Source: Streptomyces olivochromogenes (lineage in GTDB: Bacteria; Actinomycetota; Actinomycetes; Streptomycetales; Streptomycetaceae). From it: a DNA stretch of 64,000 nt. The notes beneath the pieces are model-generated. The model was given only the letters and a program-made list of their open reading frames with translations. It searched no databases and was not told the origin of the DNA. The stretch covers positions 1 to 64,000 of the forward strand of contig NZ_JADDRL010000050.1 in assembly GCF_021538895.1 (NCBI RefSeq). The letters are read 5' to 3'. Every line of letters starts with the position of its first letter. Positions within the stretch are counted from its first letter, which is position 1. The position numbers and the translations under genes were made by a program. Shown one piece after another: positions 53,313 through 63,366 of the stretch.

Positions 53313-54263
53313 ATGACTGCTGACGTGTGGCTTCCCATCCCGCCGGAGGAGATCGCCGGGCTTCCCCAGGGGCCCGCCTATCGGTTCTGGGACGGGGGTG
53401 AGGAGTTCCCCGCCGACCCGGGCGACTGTGCCGTCTACGTCGTGCCCTACATGAAGCCCAGTGAGCTCTGCGTGCGGCCGATGGCCCGGATGCGGTCCGT
53501 TCAGGTCGTACAGACGCTGACCGCGGGCATCGACCATGTGCAGCCGGGTCTGAAGAACCTGCGCGCGGGGGTGCGGTTGTGCAACGCGCGCGGGGTGCAC
53601 GAGGCCAGCACCGCCGAGCTCACGCTGACGCTCGTCCTCGCCTCGCTGCGCGGCATCCCCGACTTCGTGCGGGCCCAGGACAGGGGGGAATGGCTGAGCG
53701 GGTTCCGGCCGGCCCTTGCCGACAAGACCGTTCTGATCGTCGGCTACGGCTCCATCGGCGCCGCCATCGAGGACCGGCTCACGCCGTTCGAGCTCGCGCG
53801 GGTGGCGCGCGTCGCGCGCTCTGAGCGCACCTCGGCGCGCGGACCGGTGCATCCGCTCACCGAACTGTCCTCCCTGCTTCCGCAGGCGGATGTCGTCATC
53901 CTGTCCACCCCGCTCACCCAGACCACCAGAGGCCTGGTCGACGCGGACTTCCTCGGCCGGATGAAGGACGGGGCACTGCTGGTCAACGTGGCCCGCGGGC
54001 CGGTCGTGGACACGGACGCGCTGCTCGCGGAGCTGCGGACCGGCCGCATCACCGCCGCGCTCGACGTCACCGATCCCGAGCCGCTGTCCCCCGGTCACCC
54101 CTTGTGGCAGGCGCCGGGCGTGCTGATCAGCCCGCACGTCGGCGGACCCAGCTCGGCCTTCCTGCCGCGCGCCAAGCGGCTGTTGGTGGACCAGTTGACC
54201 CGCTTCGTGAACCGGGAGCCCCTGCGCAACGTGATCCTTACGACGGGCAGCGCAGACGCCTGA
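53313..54263 (+). CDS. D-2-hydroxyacid dehydrogenase
   Basis: The 316-residue protein starts at ATG 53313. NAD binding is shown by VLIVGYGSIGAAI (Rossmann GxGxxG), and the active-site residues by the Arg in VARGPVVDTDALL, an acidic residue in DVTDPEPLSPG and His in LISPHVGGPS. It should reduce 2-keto acids to D-hydroxy acids or the reverse, like glyoxylate or hydroxypyruvate reductases. It is divergent from the aldo/keto reductase. There is no sign that it is a second serA. Confidence 0.92.
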   Translation: MTADVWLPIPPEEIAGLPQGPAYRFWDGGEEFPADPGDCAVYVVPYMKPSELCVRPMARMRSVQVVQTLTAGIDHVQPGLKNLRAGVRLCNARGVHEASTAELTLTLVLASLRGIPDFVRAQDRGEWLSGFRPALADKTVLIVGYGSIGAAIEDRLTPFELARVARVARSERTSARGPVHPLTELSSLLPQADVVILSTPLTQTTRGLVDADFLGRMKDGALLVNVARGPVVDTDALLAELRTGRITAALDVTDPEPLSPGHPLWQAPGVLISPHVGGPSSAFLPRAKRLLVDQLTRFVNREPLRNVILTTGSADA

Positions 54264-54368
54264 CGGCCGCCATGGCAGGCAGGCGGTCCGGTTCCGGCAC
54301 CCTGCGCAATCCCCCGGACGCGGTGCGTGCCCGCATCGCCGCTGGTCGTCACGGAGCGTAGAGAAGCT

Positions 54369-57300
54369 ATGTCCCTGAGTGACGAGACTGGTGTATCGTC
54401 CCGACAGGGGCTGCGCCGCGCACCGTTCGGCGCCGGGGATGGACATTTCAGATTTGTGAGGGGGGCGACGGGCGATGCACGGCCTATGGACGAACGATCC
54501 GACGCGGCGGAGCCGCCGGCGGCGACCCTGGCGCACGACCGCGCGCAGACGCGGCCACCACAACAGCCATCACCACCAGCGCGGGCACACGGCACGCAAG
54601 AGGCATGCGCACCCAGCGCACCGGGACTCGCGGGCCCCGGGAGCGGCGCGGACCGGGAGGCCCCGGTGAGCTCGCCGCCTACCGTGACGACCGCCCTCAA
54701 TGGAGCGCTGCGGGCGCAGTCTCCGTCGGGGACGCCGCTGTCCCGACCGCCGGCCGTCGGCGGTGGGGCGCGGATGGTCCGGCAACTGGTTCTGACCCTG
54801 GTGTGCGCGGCCTACGCCGTCGGTTCCGCGCTCGGCTGGGGTTCGGCCGAAGTCGCCCTGATCATGGGTGACTTCGGGCTGACGGCGGCGGCGGGCACCG
54901 CCGCCGTGTCCTGCTTCTTCTACGCGCGCACGCCCCGGGTCCGCTTTCGACCCGCGTGGCTGCTGTTCGCCCTCTCCTCGGCGATGGCGGCCCTGGGCAA
55001 CGCGGTCTGGGGGTGGTACGAGGTCGTGCTGGCCCGCCCCGTACCCAGCCCCAGCTACGCCGACCTGTTCTTCCTGTGCTTCGCGCCGCCCGCGATCGTG
55101 GGGCTGCTGGTGCTCGCCAAGCGGCCGGTGACGAAGGCGGGCTGGATCTGCCTGGGGCTGGACGCCTGGCTGATCGGCGGCTCGCTGCTCACCCTGTCGT
55201 GGAGCCTCGCGCTCGCCCAGGCCGCCAGGTTCGACGGGCCGAGCGTCGCGCACACCGCGCTGTCACTGGCGTACCCACTGCTCGACATCGCGCTGGTCAG
55301 CATGGTGCTGGCGCTGCACTTCCGGCGCTCGCCGGGCAACCGCACGGCGGTGAACACCGCCATCGGCGCGCTCGCCCTGACCGTGATGTGCGACGCCCTG
55401 TTCACCTCGCCGCTGCTGCACAGCAGCTACCACTCCGGCCAGCTGCTCGACGCGGGCTGGTTCGCCGGCTCCCTGCTCCTCGCCTACGCCCCGTGGGCCG
55501 CACCGCGCGGGCAAGGGCCGCAGGAGGCCGAGCGGCACGCTCCGGACGGGCACACGCGCGTGGTCCACGAGCACGTGCCCGGACAGCGCGGCGGCATCCA
55601 CCACCGCACGCCGCTGCCCGTGCCGGGGGGTGATCACAGCCGGTATCCGGTCGGCCGGCCCCTCACCGGCTCCCTGGCCGCGCTCACGCCGTACCTGGCC
55701 GCGGCCGTGTGCACCCTGGGCATCCTCTACAACGTCCTCAACGGCCGCAGCCCGGACCACGTCGTGCTGATCACCGCCGGTGCCGTGGTGCTCGCGCTCG
55801 TCACGCGCCAGGGCATCATGCTGCTCGACAACATCACCCTCACCCAGGAACTGGCGCAGCAGGAGAACCACTTCCGCTCCCTGGTGCAGGGCTCCAGCGA
55901 CGTCATCATGATCGCCGCGCCCAACGGCATCCTCCGGTACGTCTCCCCGGCCGCCGCCGGGGTCTACGGACGGCCCGCGGAGGACCTGGTGGGCACGGAG
56001 CTGGCCAACCTCATCCACCCGGAGGACCTGGGCTGCGTGGTGCACGAGGCGCGCCGCTTCCTCGCCGCCAGCCCCCTCGAAGAACCCACCACCCGCATCG
56101 AGTGCCGCTTCCGGTCCGGCGGTGGCGGCTGGCTCAACGTCGAGTCGACCGTCAACCGGCACCACGGCGGCCTCATCTTCAACAGCCGTGACGTGACCGA
56201 GCGGGTGCGCCTGCAGGCGCAGCTCCAGCACAACGCCGAGCACGATCCGCTCACCGACCTGCCCAACCGCGCGCTGTTCACCCGGCGCGTCCAGCAGGCC
56301 CTGTCCGGCCGCCGCGCCTCCGACCGCGGCGCCGCCCTGCGCGGCACGGCCGTCCTCTTCATCGACCTGGACGGGTTCAAGGCCGTCAACGACACGATCG
56401 GGCACCAGGCCGGGGACGCGCTCCTCGTCCAGGCCGCCCGCAGACTCCACGACGCCGTCCGCAAGACCGACACCGCCTCCCGGCTGGGCGGTGACGAGTT
56501 CGCGGCGCTGATCGTCGGGGACGGCACCCGTGACCGCAGTGCCCGGGAACGGCACATCCTGGAGCTCGCCGACCGCCTCAGGGTGACCCTCTCCCAGCCC
56601 TACCTCATCGACGGCAACGATGTCCGTGTCAACGCGTCCATCGGCGTCGCCTTCGCCGAACCGGGTCTCGGCGCGGGCGAACTGCTGCGCAACGCCGACC
56701 TCGCCATGTATCGCGCCAAGTCGGCGGGCAAGGGCCGGGTCGAGCTGTACAAACCACAGATGCAGCAGGACGTCGTACGCAAGGCGGAGCTGGCCACGCG
56801 GCTGCGTGCCGCGCTGCACGACGGCGAGTTCACGCTGCTGCACCAGCCGGTGGTGTGCCTGGAGAACGGCCGGATCACATCGGTCTGCGCGCAGGCGCGC
56901 TGGCGCTCCTCGCAGGGGGTGCTGTTCACCCCGGCCGAGTTCCTGCGGGTGGCCGAGGACAGCGACAAGACCTCGGAACTGAACCGCTGGATCCTAGAAG
57001 AGGCGGTGGAACAGGCCGCCGAGCGCGCCGGGACCGGCCTCGCCGTGCCCGTGGTGGTGCGGATGTCCGCCCGGCGGCTGCTGGACCGGTCGATGCCGCT
57101 CGGCTCGGTGGAGGCGCTGCTGACCCGGCACGGGCTGCCCTCCGGATCCCTGGTGATCGAGCTGTCCGAGACCGACCCCCGGGTCTGTCTGGACGACCTG
57201 GAGCGCCGTCTCGGCGCTCTGCGGCGGCTGGGCGTACGGATCGCCCTGGACGGCTTCGGCAGCGGATACGCGGCGATCACCACCCTCCGGCGGCTCCCCG

Positions 57301-57683
57301 TCGACATGCTGAAACTCGACCGCAGCATGGTCGAGGGCGTCGTCGAGTCCGCCCGGCTGCACAAGATCACCAGCGGGCTGCTGCGCATCGCCACCGACCT
57401 CGGGCTCCAGTCCGTGGCCGAGGGCGTGGACCTTCCGGAGCAGATCGTCGCCCTGCGTCAGATGGGTTGCACACACGGGCAGGGCATGGCCTTTTCCGGT
57501 CCGCTCGACGAATTCCGGCTGCGCCGGGCGCTCGGATCAGGCCATTATCCGGTTCCGCACGGACCCGCCGAACCGGCGTTCGCGGGCGGCGGCGCGGGGG
57601 TGTACACAGGTGGTGTGCCCGCTGTCTTCGGAGGCGGAAGTGCCCTTCGCTCACATAATGAGACTCCCGTCCCACCCACTTGA
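54369..57683 (+). CDS. Membrane PAS-GGDEF-EAL protein with degenerate EAL domain (CdgE-like?)
   Basis: ATG 54369 follows GGAGCGTAGAG (1104 residues), though ATG 54774 (MVRQLVLTLVCAAYAVG) would omit a 135-residue disordered N-terminus. About eight to ten membrane helices cover residues 137-500, then a PAS domain (LVQGSSDVIMIAAPNGILRY), an intact GGDEF (SRLGGDEFAAL) and an EAL domain lacking catalytic residues: the EAL motif reads VCAQARW, the Asn position reads VVVRMSAR and the DDFG motif reads LDGFGSGY. It is therefore probably a c-di-GMP synthase with a binding or regulatory EAL domain. From memory, gene order next to ilvB resembles S. coelicolor cdgE. Confidence 0.87.
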   Translation: MSLSDETGVSSRQGLRRAPFGAGDGHFRFVRGATGDARPMDERSDAAEPPAATLAHDRAQTRPPQQPSPPARAHGTQEACAPSAPGLAGPGSGADREAPVSSPPTVTTALNGALRAQSPSGTPLSRPPAVGGGARMVRQLVLTLVCAAYAVGSALGWGSAEVALIMGDFGLTAAAGTAAVSCFFYARTPRVRFRPAWLLFALSSAMAALGNAVWGWYEVVLARPVPSPSYADLFFLCFAPPAIVGLLVLAKRPVTKAGWICLGLDAWLIGGSLLTLSWSLALAQAARFDGPSVAHTALSLAYPLLDIALVSMVLALHFRRSPGNRTAVNTAIGALALTVMCDALFTSPLLHSSYHSGQLLDAGWFAGSLLLAYAPWAAPRGQGPQEAERHAPDGHTRVVHEHVPGQRGGIHHRTPLPVPGGDHSRYPVGRPLTGSLAALTPYLAAAVCTLGILYNVLNGRSPDHVVLITAGAVVLALVTRQGIMLLDNITLTQELAQQENHFRSLVQGSSDVIMIAAPNGILRYVSPAAAGVYGRPAEDLVGTELANLIHPEDLGCVVHEARRFLAASPLEEPTTRIECRFRSGGGGWLNVESTVNRHHGGLIFNSRDVTERVRLQAQLQHNAEHDPLTDLPNRALFTRRVQQALSGRRASDRGAALRGTAVLFIDLDGFKAVNDTIGHQAGDALLVQAARRLHDAVRKTDTASRLGGDEFAALIVGDGTRDRSARERHILELADRLRVTLSQPYLIDGNDVRVNASIGVAFAEPGLGAGELLRNADLAMYRAKSAGKGRVELYKPQMQQDVVRKAELATRLRAALHDGEFTLLHQPVVCLENGRITSVCAQARWRSSQGVLFTPAEFLRVAEDSDKTSELNRWILEEAVEQAAERAGTGLAVPVVVRMSARRLLDRSMPLGSVEALLTRHGLPSGSLVIELSETDPRVCLDDLERRLGALRRLGVRIALDGFGSGYAAITTLRRLPVDMLKLDRSMVEGVVESARLHKITSGLLRIATDLGLQSVAEGVDLPEQIVALRQMGCTHGQGMAFSGPLDEFRLRRALGSGHYPVPHGPAEPAFAGGGAGVYTGGVPAVFGGGSALRSHNETPVPPT

Positions 57684-57716
57684 CACGTGGTGCGCGTCGG
57701 AGGGAGGGTCAGTCCC

Positions 57717-57758
57717 ATGCGCACCCGAATTCTCGTACTTGGACAGCGCGTCGGCTGA
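57717..57758 (+). CDS. ilv leader peptide (attenuator)
   Basis: ATG 57717, behind GGAGGGAGGGTCAG, opens a 13-codon ORF translating to MRTRILVLGQRVG, with Ile, Leu, Val, Leu in a row and another Val. A branched-chain-residue-rich leader peptide in front of ilvB, followed by competing hairpins and a U-tract terminator, is the standard design of ribosome-mediated attenuation. Ribosome stalling at these codons when Ile, Leu or Val is scarce would favour read-through into ilvBNC. Confidence 0.75.
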   Translation: MRTRILVLGQRVG

Positions 57759-57795
57759 GCTGGGACCCACCGGAGGACGATCCGGAATCCCCAGC
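57759..57795 (+). promoter_or_regulatory. Pause-type hairpin of the ilv leader
   Basis: GCTGGG (57759-57764) pairs with CCCAGC (57790-57795), and inside it CCGGA (57770-57774) pairs with TCCGG (57781-57785). It begins directly after the leader-peptide stop codon and could act as the pause or anti-antiterminator structure. Confidence 0.6.
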
Positions 57796-57812
57796 GACCT
57801 CACCGGCGCGCT

Positions 57813-57846
57813 CCCCTCGCTTGCCTTGCGGCACGAGGGGTTTTTT
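57813..57846 (+). terminator. Attenuator terminator upstream of ilvB
   Basis: CCCCTCG (57813-57819) and CGAGGGG (57834-57840), with inner TGCC/GGCA, are followed by six T residues. It lies 54 bp past the leader peptide and about 80 bp before ilvB, where a terminator makes sense only as an attenuator or as the end of the previous gene's transcript. Confidence 0.85.
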
Positions 57847-57926
57847 GTTGCACAGGCACCAGGCGTACAACAGCCGCACATCGCACAAACTTCGCAAAAA
57901 CCCTCAGCATCGAGAAGAGAATGCCG

Positions 57927-59780
57927 ATGACCGAGCAGGCCCCGGGGGCCCACCATCCGCAGCCGCGGCCCCGTTCCGGAGGACAGCAGTCCGCGACCGT
58001 CGAGCACGTCACGGGTGCGCAGTCCCTCATCCGTTCGCTTGAGGAGGTCGGCGCTGACACGGTATTCGGCATTCCCGGTGGCGCGATCCTGCCGGCCTAC
58101 GACCCGCTGATGGACTCCACGAAGGTCCGCCACGTCCTGGTCCGGCACGAGCAGGGCGCCGGCCACGCGGCGACGGGTTACGCGCAGGCCACCGGCCGGG
58201 TCGGCGTCTGCATGGCGACCTCGGGCCCGGGTGCGACGAACCTGGTCACGCCCATCGCCGACGCGCACATGGACTCGGTGCCGCTCGTGGCGATCACCGG
58301 CCAGGTCGCGTCCAAGGCCATCGGCACGGACGCCTTCCAGGAGGCGGACATCGTCGGCATCACGATGCCCGTCACCAAGCACAACTTCCTGGTCACCAAG
58401 GCCGAGGACATCCCGCGGGTGATCGCGCAGGCGTTCCACATCGCCTCCACCGGCCGCCCCGGCCCGGTCCTGGTCGACATCGCCAAGGACGCCCTCCAGG
58501 CGAGGACCACCTTCTCCTGGCCGCCCGTCATGGACCTGCCCGGCTACCGCCCGGTGACCAAGCCGCACGCCAAGCAGATCCGCGAGGCCGCCAAGCTGAT
58601 CACCTCCGCCAAGCGGCCGGTCCTCTACGTCGGAGGCGGTGTCCTCAAGGCACGCGCCACCGCCGAGCTCAAGGTCCTCGCCGAGCTCACCGGAGCGCCC
58701 GTCACCACCACCCTGATGGCGCTCGGCGCGTTCCCCGACAGCCACCCGCTGCACGTGGGAATGCCGGGCATGCACGGTGCGGTCACCGCCGTCACCGCGC
58801 TGCAGAAGGCCGACCTGATCGTCGCCCTCGGAGCCCGCTTCGACGACCGCGTCACCGGCAAGCTGGACAGCTTCGCCCCGCACGCCAAGATCGTCCACGC
58901 CGACATCGACCCGGCCGAGATCGGTAAGAACCGCGAGGCCGACGTGCCGATCGTCGGTGACGCCCGCGAGGTCATCGCCGACCTGATCCAGGCGGTGCAG
59001 AAGGAGCACAGCGAGGGTCACCAGGGCGACTACACCGCCTGGTGGAAGGACCTCAACCGCTGGCGCGACACCTACCCACTCGGCTACGACCAGCCCGAGG
59101 ACGGCTCGCTGTCCCCGCAGCAGGTCATCGAGCGCATCGGCCAACTGGCGCCCAAGGGCACGATCTTCGCGGCGGGCGTCGGCCAGCACCAGATGTGGGC
59201 CGCGCACTTCATCCAGTACGAGAAGCCCGCCACCTGGCTGAACTCCGGCGGCGCCGGGACGATGGGCTACGCGGTGCCGGCAGCGATGGGCGCCAAGGCC
59301 GGCGCGCCGGACCAGGCGGTCTGGGCGATCGACGGCGACGGCTGCTTCCAGATGACCAATCAGGAGCTCACCACCTGCGCCCTGAACAACATCCCGATCA
59401 AGGTCGCCATCATCAACAACGGCGCCCTCGGGATGGTCCGTCAGTGGCAGACCCTCTTCTACAACCAGCGCTACTCCAACACCGTGCTGCACAGCGGCCC
59501 GGAGGCGGACGGCAAGCAGCCCAGCGCCGGCACCCGCGTCCCCGACTTCGTGAAGCTGTCGGAGGCCATGGGCTGCTACGCGATCCGCTGCGAGCGGCCG
59601 GAGGACCTGGACAAGGTCATCGAAGAGGCGAACTCCATCAACGACCGTCCGGTCGTCGTCGACTTCATCGTCCACGAGGACGCGATGGTGTGGCCGATGG
59701 TCGCCGCCGGCACCTCCAACGACGAGATCATGGCCGCCCGGGACGTCCGCCCCGACTTCGGCGACAACGAAGACGACTGA
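57927..59780 (+). CDS. ilvB: Acetolactate synthase large subunit
   Basis: The 617-residue ThDP enzyme makes acetolactate or acetohydroxybutyrate for valine, leucine and isoleucine. ATG 57927 is chosen (ATG 57921 is two codons earlier; GAGAAGAG precedes both). The catalytic Glu is E75 in VRHEQGAGHAATGYA, and the ThDP motif is GDGCFQMTNQEL with IINNGALGMVRQWQ. The 28-residue N-terminal extension is low complexity. It lies downstream of the attenuator and 20 bp before ilvN. Confidence 0.97.
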   Translation: MTEQAPGAHHPQPRPRSGGQQSATVEHVTGAQSLIRSLEEVGADTVFGIPGGAILPAYDPLMDSTKVRHVLVRHEQGAGHAATGYAQATGRVGVCMATSGPGATNLVTPIADAHMDSVPLVAITGQVASKAIGTDAFQEADIVGITMPVTKHNFLVTKAEDIPRVIAQAFHIASTGRPGPVLVDIAKDALQARTTFSWPPVMDLPGYRPVTKPHAKQIREAAKLITSAKRPVLYVGGGVLKARATAELKVLAELTGAPVTTTLMALGAFPDSHPLHVGMPGMHGAVTAVTALQKADLIVALGARFDDRVTGKLDSFAPHAKIVHADIDPAEIGKNREADVPIVGDAREVIADLIQAVQKEHSEGHQGDYTAWWKDLNRWRDTYPLGYDQPEDGSLSPQQVIERIGQLAPKGTIFAAGVGQHQMWAAHFIQYEKPATWLNSGGAGTMGYAVPAAMGAKAGAPDQAVWAIDGDGCFQMTNQELTTCALNNIPIKVAIINNGALGMVRQWQTLFYNQRYSNTVLHSGPEADGKQPSAGTRVPDFVKLSEAMGCYAIRCERPEDLDKVIEEANSINDRPVVVDFIVHEDAMVWPMVAAGTSNDEIMAARDVRPDFGDNEDD

Positions 59781-59800
59781 GCGAGAGAGACCACAGAGAA

Positions 59801-60325
59801 ATGTCCAAGCACACGCTCTCCGTCCTGGTGGAGAACACGCCGGGCATCCTCGCCCGGATCGCCGCCCTGTTCTCCCGCCGCGGTTTCAACATCGACTCGC
59901 TCGCGGTGGGCGTCACCGAGCACCCCGACATCTCCCGCATCACCATCGTGGTGAACGTGGAGGACCTGCCGCTGGAGCAGGTGACCAAGCAGCTGAACAA
60001 GCTCGTCAACGTGCTGAAGATCGTCGAGCTGGAGCCGGCGCAGGCCGTGCAGCGCGAACTCGTTCTGGTGAAGGTGCGCGCCGACAACGAGACGCGCTCC
60101 CAGATCGTCGAGATCGTCCAGCTCTTCCGCGCCAAGACCGTCGACGTCTCCCCGGAGGCGGTCACCATCGAGGCCACCGGCAGCAGCGACAAGCTGTCCG
60201 CGATGCTCAAGATGCTGGAGCAGTACGGCATCAAGGAACTGGTCCAGTCCGGCACGATCGCGATCGGCCGCGGCGCCCGTTCGATCACCGACCGGTCGCT
60301 GCGCGCTCTCGACCGGTCGGCCTAA
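59801..60325 (+). CDS. ilvN: Acetolactate synthase small (regulatory) subunit
   Basis: The 174-residue subunit binds valine and activates IlvB. An ACT domain at residues 3-78 begins LSVLVENTPGILARIAALFS and contains RGFNIDSLAVGVTEH; the C-terminal IlvN-C domain (about 85-160) has RELVLVKVRADNETRSQIVE. ATG 59801 follows ACAGAGAA. A hairpin separates it from ilvC. Confidence 0.97.
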   Translation: MSKHTLSVLVENTPGILARIAALFSRRGFNIDSLAVGVTEHPDISRITIVVNVEDLPLEQVTKQLNKLVNVLKIVELEPAQAVQRELVLVKVRADNETRSQIVEIVQLFRAKTVDVSPEAVTIEATGSSDKLSAMLKMLEQYGIKELVQSGTIAIGRGARSITDRSLRALDRSA

Positions 60326-60345
60326 GACCTCGACCGGTATCGGTT

Positions 60346-60373
60346 CGGGCGACCGGGGGACACCGGTCGCCCG
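60346..60373 (+). terminator. Hairpin between ilvN and ilvC
   Basis: CGGGCGACCGG (60346-60356) and CCGGTCGCCCG (60363-60373) form a perfect 11-bp stem in the 129-bp gap. No U tract: partial termination or an RNA stabiliser is possible. Confidence 0.5.
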
Positions 60374-60454
60374 TATGCCGAGACCCTGATCCTTTCCCTC
60401 CCCCCGCCGTCATACGGTGGGACGCAACACCCGTATCCAAGGAGAGAACCCAAA

Positions 60455-61453
<999 letters not shown>

Positions 61454-61465
61454 GCCTCGGGGCCG

Positions 61466-61490
61466 GGGCCGGGGCGTTTCGCTCCGGCCC
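61466..61490 (+). terminator. Hairpin after ilvC
   Basis: GGGCCGGGGCG (61466-61476), loop TTT, CGCTCCGGCCC (61480-61490): an 11-bp stem with one G-U pair, followed by TGTTGTCC. Confidence 0.6.
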
Positions 61491-61685
61491 TGTTGTCCAT
61501 CCCGTCCAGCCACGGACGGGTGATCCTTACGCGGAGGCGCAAGATGACCTCCGCAGCGCAACTACACTGCTGCTCAACATACGCGTCAGGCCCACAGCGT
61601 CGTGCGTCTTCCGCGGCTAGCCCCCTCCTCCGCCTGCGGCCGTCGGGACGGCCGTCCGCATGCATTGGATTTGTGAGGACCTCAC
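61491..61685 (+). promoter_or_regulatory. serA upstream region with inverted repeat
   Basis: The 195-bp gap contains CGGCCGTC (61640-61647) and GACGGCCG (61650-61657), a compact GC-rich inverted repeat about 30 bp before serA. The preceding 60 bases are less GC-rich and may hold the promoter. No recognised riboswitch motif was found. Confidence 0.35.
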
Positions 61686-63275
61686 GTGAGCTCGAAACCT
61701 GTCGTACTCATCGCTGAAGAGCTGTCGCCCGCGACCGTGGACGCACTCGGCCCCGACTTCGAGATCCGGCACTGCAACGGCGCCGACCGAGCCGAGCTGC
61801 TCCCCGCCATCGCCGACGTGGACGCGATCCTGATCCGCTCCGCAACCAAGGTCGACGCCGAGGCGGTCGCCGCCGCCAAGAAGCTGAAGGTCGTGGCGCG
61901 AGCCGGCGTCGGCCTGGACAACGTCGACGTCTCGTCCGCCACCAAGGCCGGCGTGATGGTCGTCAACGCCCCCACCTCCAACATCGTGACCGCCGCCGAG
62001 CTGGCCTGCGGTCTGATCCTCGCCACCGCCCGGAACATCCCGCAGGCCAACGCCGCGCTCAAGAACAGCGAGTGGAAGCGCAGCAAGTACACGGGCGTGG
62101 AGCTGGCCGAGAAGACGCTGGGCGTCGTGGGCCTGGGCCGCATCGGCGCCCTAGTGGCGCAGCGCATGTCCGCCTTCGGGATGAAGGTCGTCGCGTACGA
62201 CCCGTACGTCCAGCCCGCGCGTGCGGCGCAGATGGGCGTGAAGGTGCTGTCCCTCGACGAGCTGCTCGAAGTCTCCGACTTCATCACCGTGCACCTGCCG
62301 AAGACCCCCGAGACGCTGGGCCTGATCGGCGAGGAGGCGCTGCGCAGGGTCAAGCCGTCCGTGCGCGTCGTCAACGCCGCGCGCGGTGGCATCGTCGACG
62401 AGGCGGCGCTGTACTCCGCCCTCAAGGAGGGCCGCGTCGCGGGCGCCGGTCTCGACGTGTACGCCAAGGAGCCGTGCACGGACTCCCCGCTGTTCGAGCT
62501 CGACCAGGTCGTGTGCACCCCGCACCTCGGCGCGTCGACGGACGAGGCGCAGGAGAAGGCGGGCATCGCGGTCGCCAAGTCCGTCCGCCTGGCCCTCGCC
62601 GGCGAGCTGGTCCCGGACGCGGTGAACGTCCAGGGCGGTGTCATCGCCGAGGACGTCAAGCCGGGTCTGCCGCTCGCGGAGCGCCTCGGCCGCATCTTCA
62701 CCGCGCTCGCGGGCGAGGTCGCGGTGCGTCTCGACGTCGAGGTGTACGGCGAGATCACCCAGCACGACGTGAAGGTGCTGGAGCTGTCCGCGCTCAAGGG
62801 TGTCTTCGAGGACGTCGTCGACGAGACCGTGTCGTACGTCAACGCCCCGCTGTTCGCCCAGGAGCGCGGCGTCGAGGTCCGCCTGACCACCAGCTCCGAG
62901 GCGACCGACCACCGCAACGTCGTGACGGTGCGCGGCACCCTCGGCAACGGCGAGGAGGTCTCGGTCTCCGGCACGCTGTCCGGCCCGAAGCACCTGCAGA
63001 AGATCGTCGCGGTCGGCGACTACGACGTCGACCTGGCGCTCGCCGAGCACATGGTCGTCCTGCGCTACGAGGACCGTCCGGGTGTCGTCGGCACCGTCGG
63101 CCGCATCCTCGGCGAGGCGGGCATCAACATCGCCGGCATGCAGGTCGCCCGTGCGGCGGCGGGCGGCGAGGCGCTCGCGGTCCTCACCGTCGACGACACC
63201 GTCGCCCCCGGCGTGCTGGCCGAGGTCGCGGAGGAGATCGGGGCGACGTCCGCCCGCTCGGTGAACCTGGTCTGA
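61686..63275 (+). CDS. serA: D-3-phosphoglycerate dehydrogenase
   Basis: The 529-residue enzyme catalyses the first step of serine synthesis. GTG 61686 follows GTGAGGACC. The NAD domain has GVVGLGRIGALVA, LPKTPETLGLIG, the Arg in NAARGGIVDEAA and the His in CTPHLGASTDEAQ. The intervening domain (about 310-450) and C-terminal ACT domain (from about 455, MVVLRYEDRPGVVGTVG) make this the long, type 1 PGDH, normally serine-inhibited in actinobacteria. It follows ilvC by 232 bp and has a perfect terminator after it. It supplies the serine consumed by glyA/sdaA earlier in the window. Confidence 0.97.
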   Translation: MSSKPVVLIAEELSPATVDALGPDFEIRHCNGADRAELLPAIADVDAILIRSATKVDAEAVAAAKKLKVVARAGVGLDNVDVSSATKAGVMVVNAPTSNIVTAAELACGLILATARNIPQANAALKNSEWKRSKYTGVELAEKTLGVVGLGRIGALVAQRMSAFGMKVVAYDPYVQPARAAQMGVKVLSLDELLEVSDFITVHLPKTPETLGLIGEEALRRVKPSVRVVNAARGGIVDEAALYSALKEGRVAGAGLDVYAKEPCTDSPLFELDQVVCTPHLGASTDEAQEKAGIAVAKSVRLALAGELVPDAVNVQGGVIAEDVKPGLPLAERLGRIFTALAGEVAVRLDVEVYGEITQHDVKVLELSALKGVFEDVVDETVSYVNAPLFAQERGVEVRLTTSSEATDHRNVVTVRGTLGNGEEVSVSGTLSGPKHLQKIVAVGDYDVDLALAEHMVVLRYEDRPGVVGTVGRILGEAGINIAGMQVARAAAGGEALAVLTVDDTVAPGVLAEVAEEIGATSARSVNLV

Positions 63276-63289
63276 CACCGCACGCTCGC

Positions 63290-63335
63290 AAAGCGCCGGG
63301 TGGGCTGAGGAATCTCAGCCCACCCGGCGCTTTTT
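63290..63335. terminator. Bidirectional terminator between serA and the MFS gene
   Basis: AGCGCCGGGTGGGCTGAG (63292-63309) and its exact inverse (63314-63331) form an 18-bp stem with a short loop, flanked by A residues on the left and TTTT on the right, so it can terminate both convergent genes. Confidence 0.9.
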
Positions 63336-63366
63336 CGTACGGTGCCGTGCTGCCCTGCGCGCCGTC

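Noticed and set aside
57680..57685. TTGACA as the -35 of the ilvB promoter
   Set aside because: No acceptable -10 follows at 16-18 bp. A promoter inside the end of the upstream gene, with CATAAT at 57654-57659 as -10, is more plausible, but neither is supported enough to list.
61543..61717. Plus-strand small ORF starting MTSAAQLHCCSTYAS, a possible cysteine or serine leader peptide before serA
   Set aside because: It runs through the start of serA in another frame, has only one Cys pair, no clear ribosome binding site and no attenuator terminator after it.
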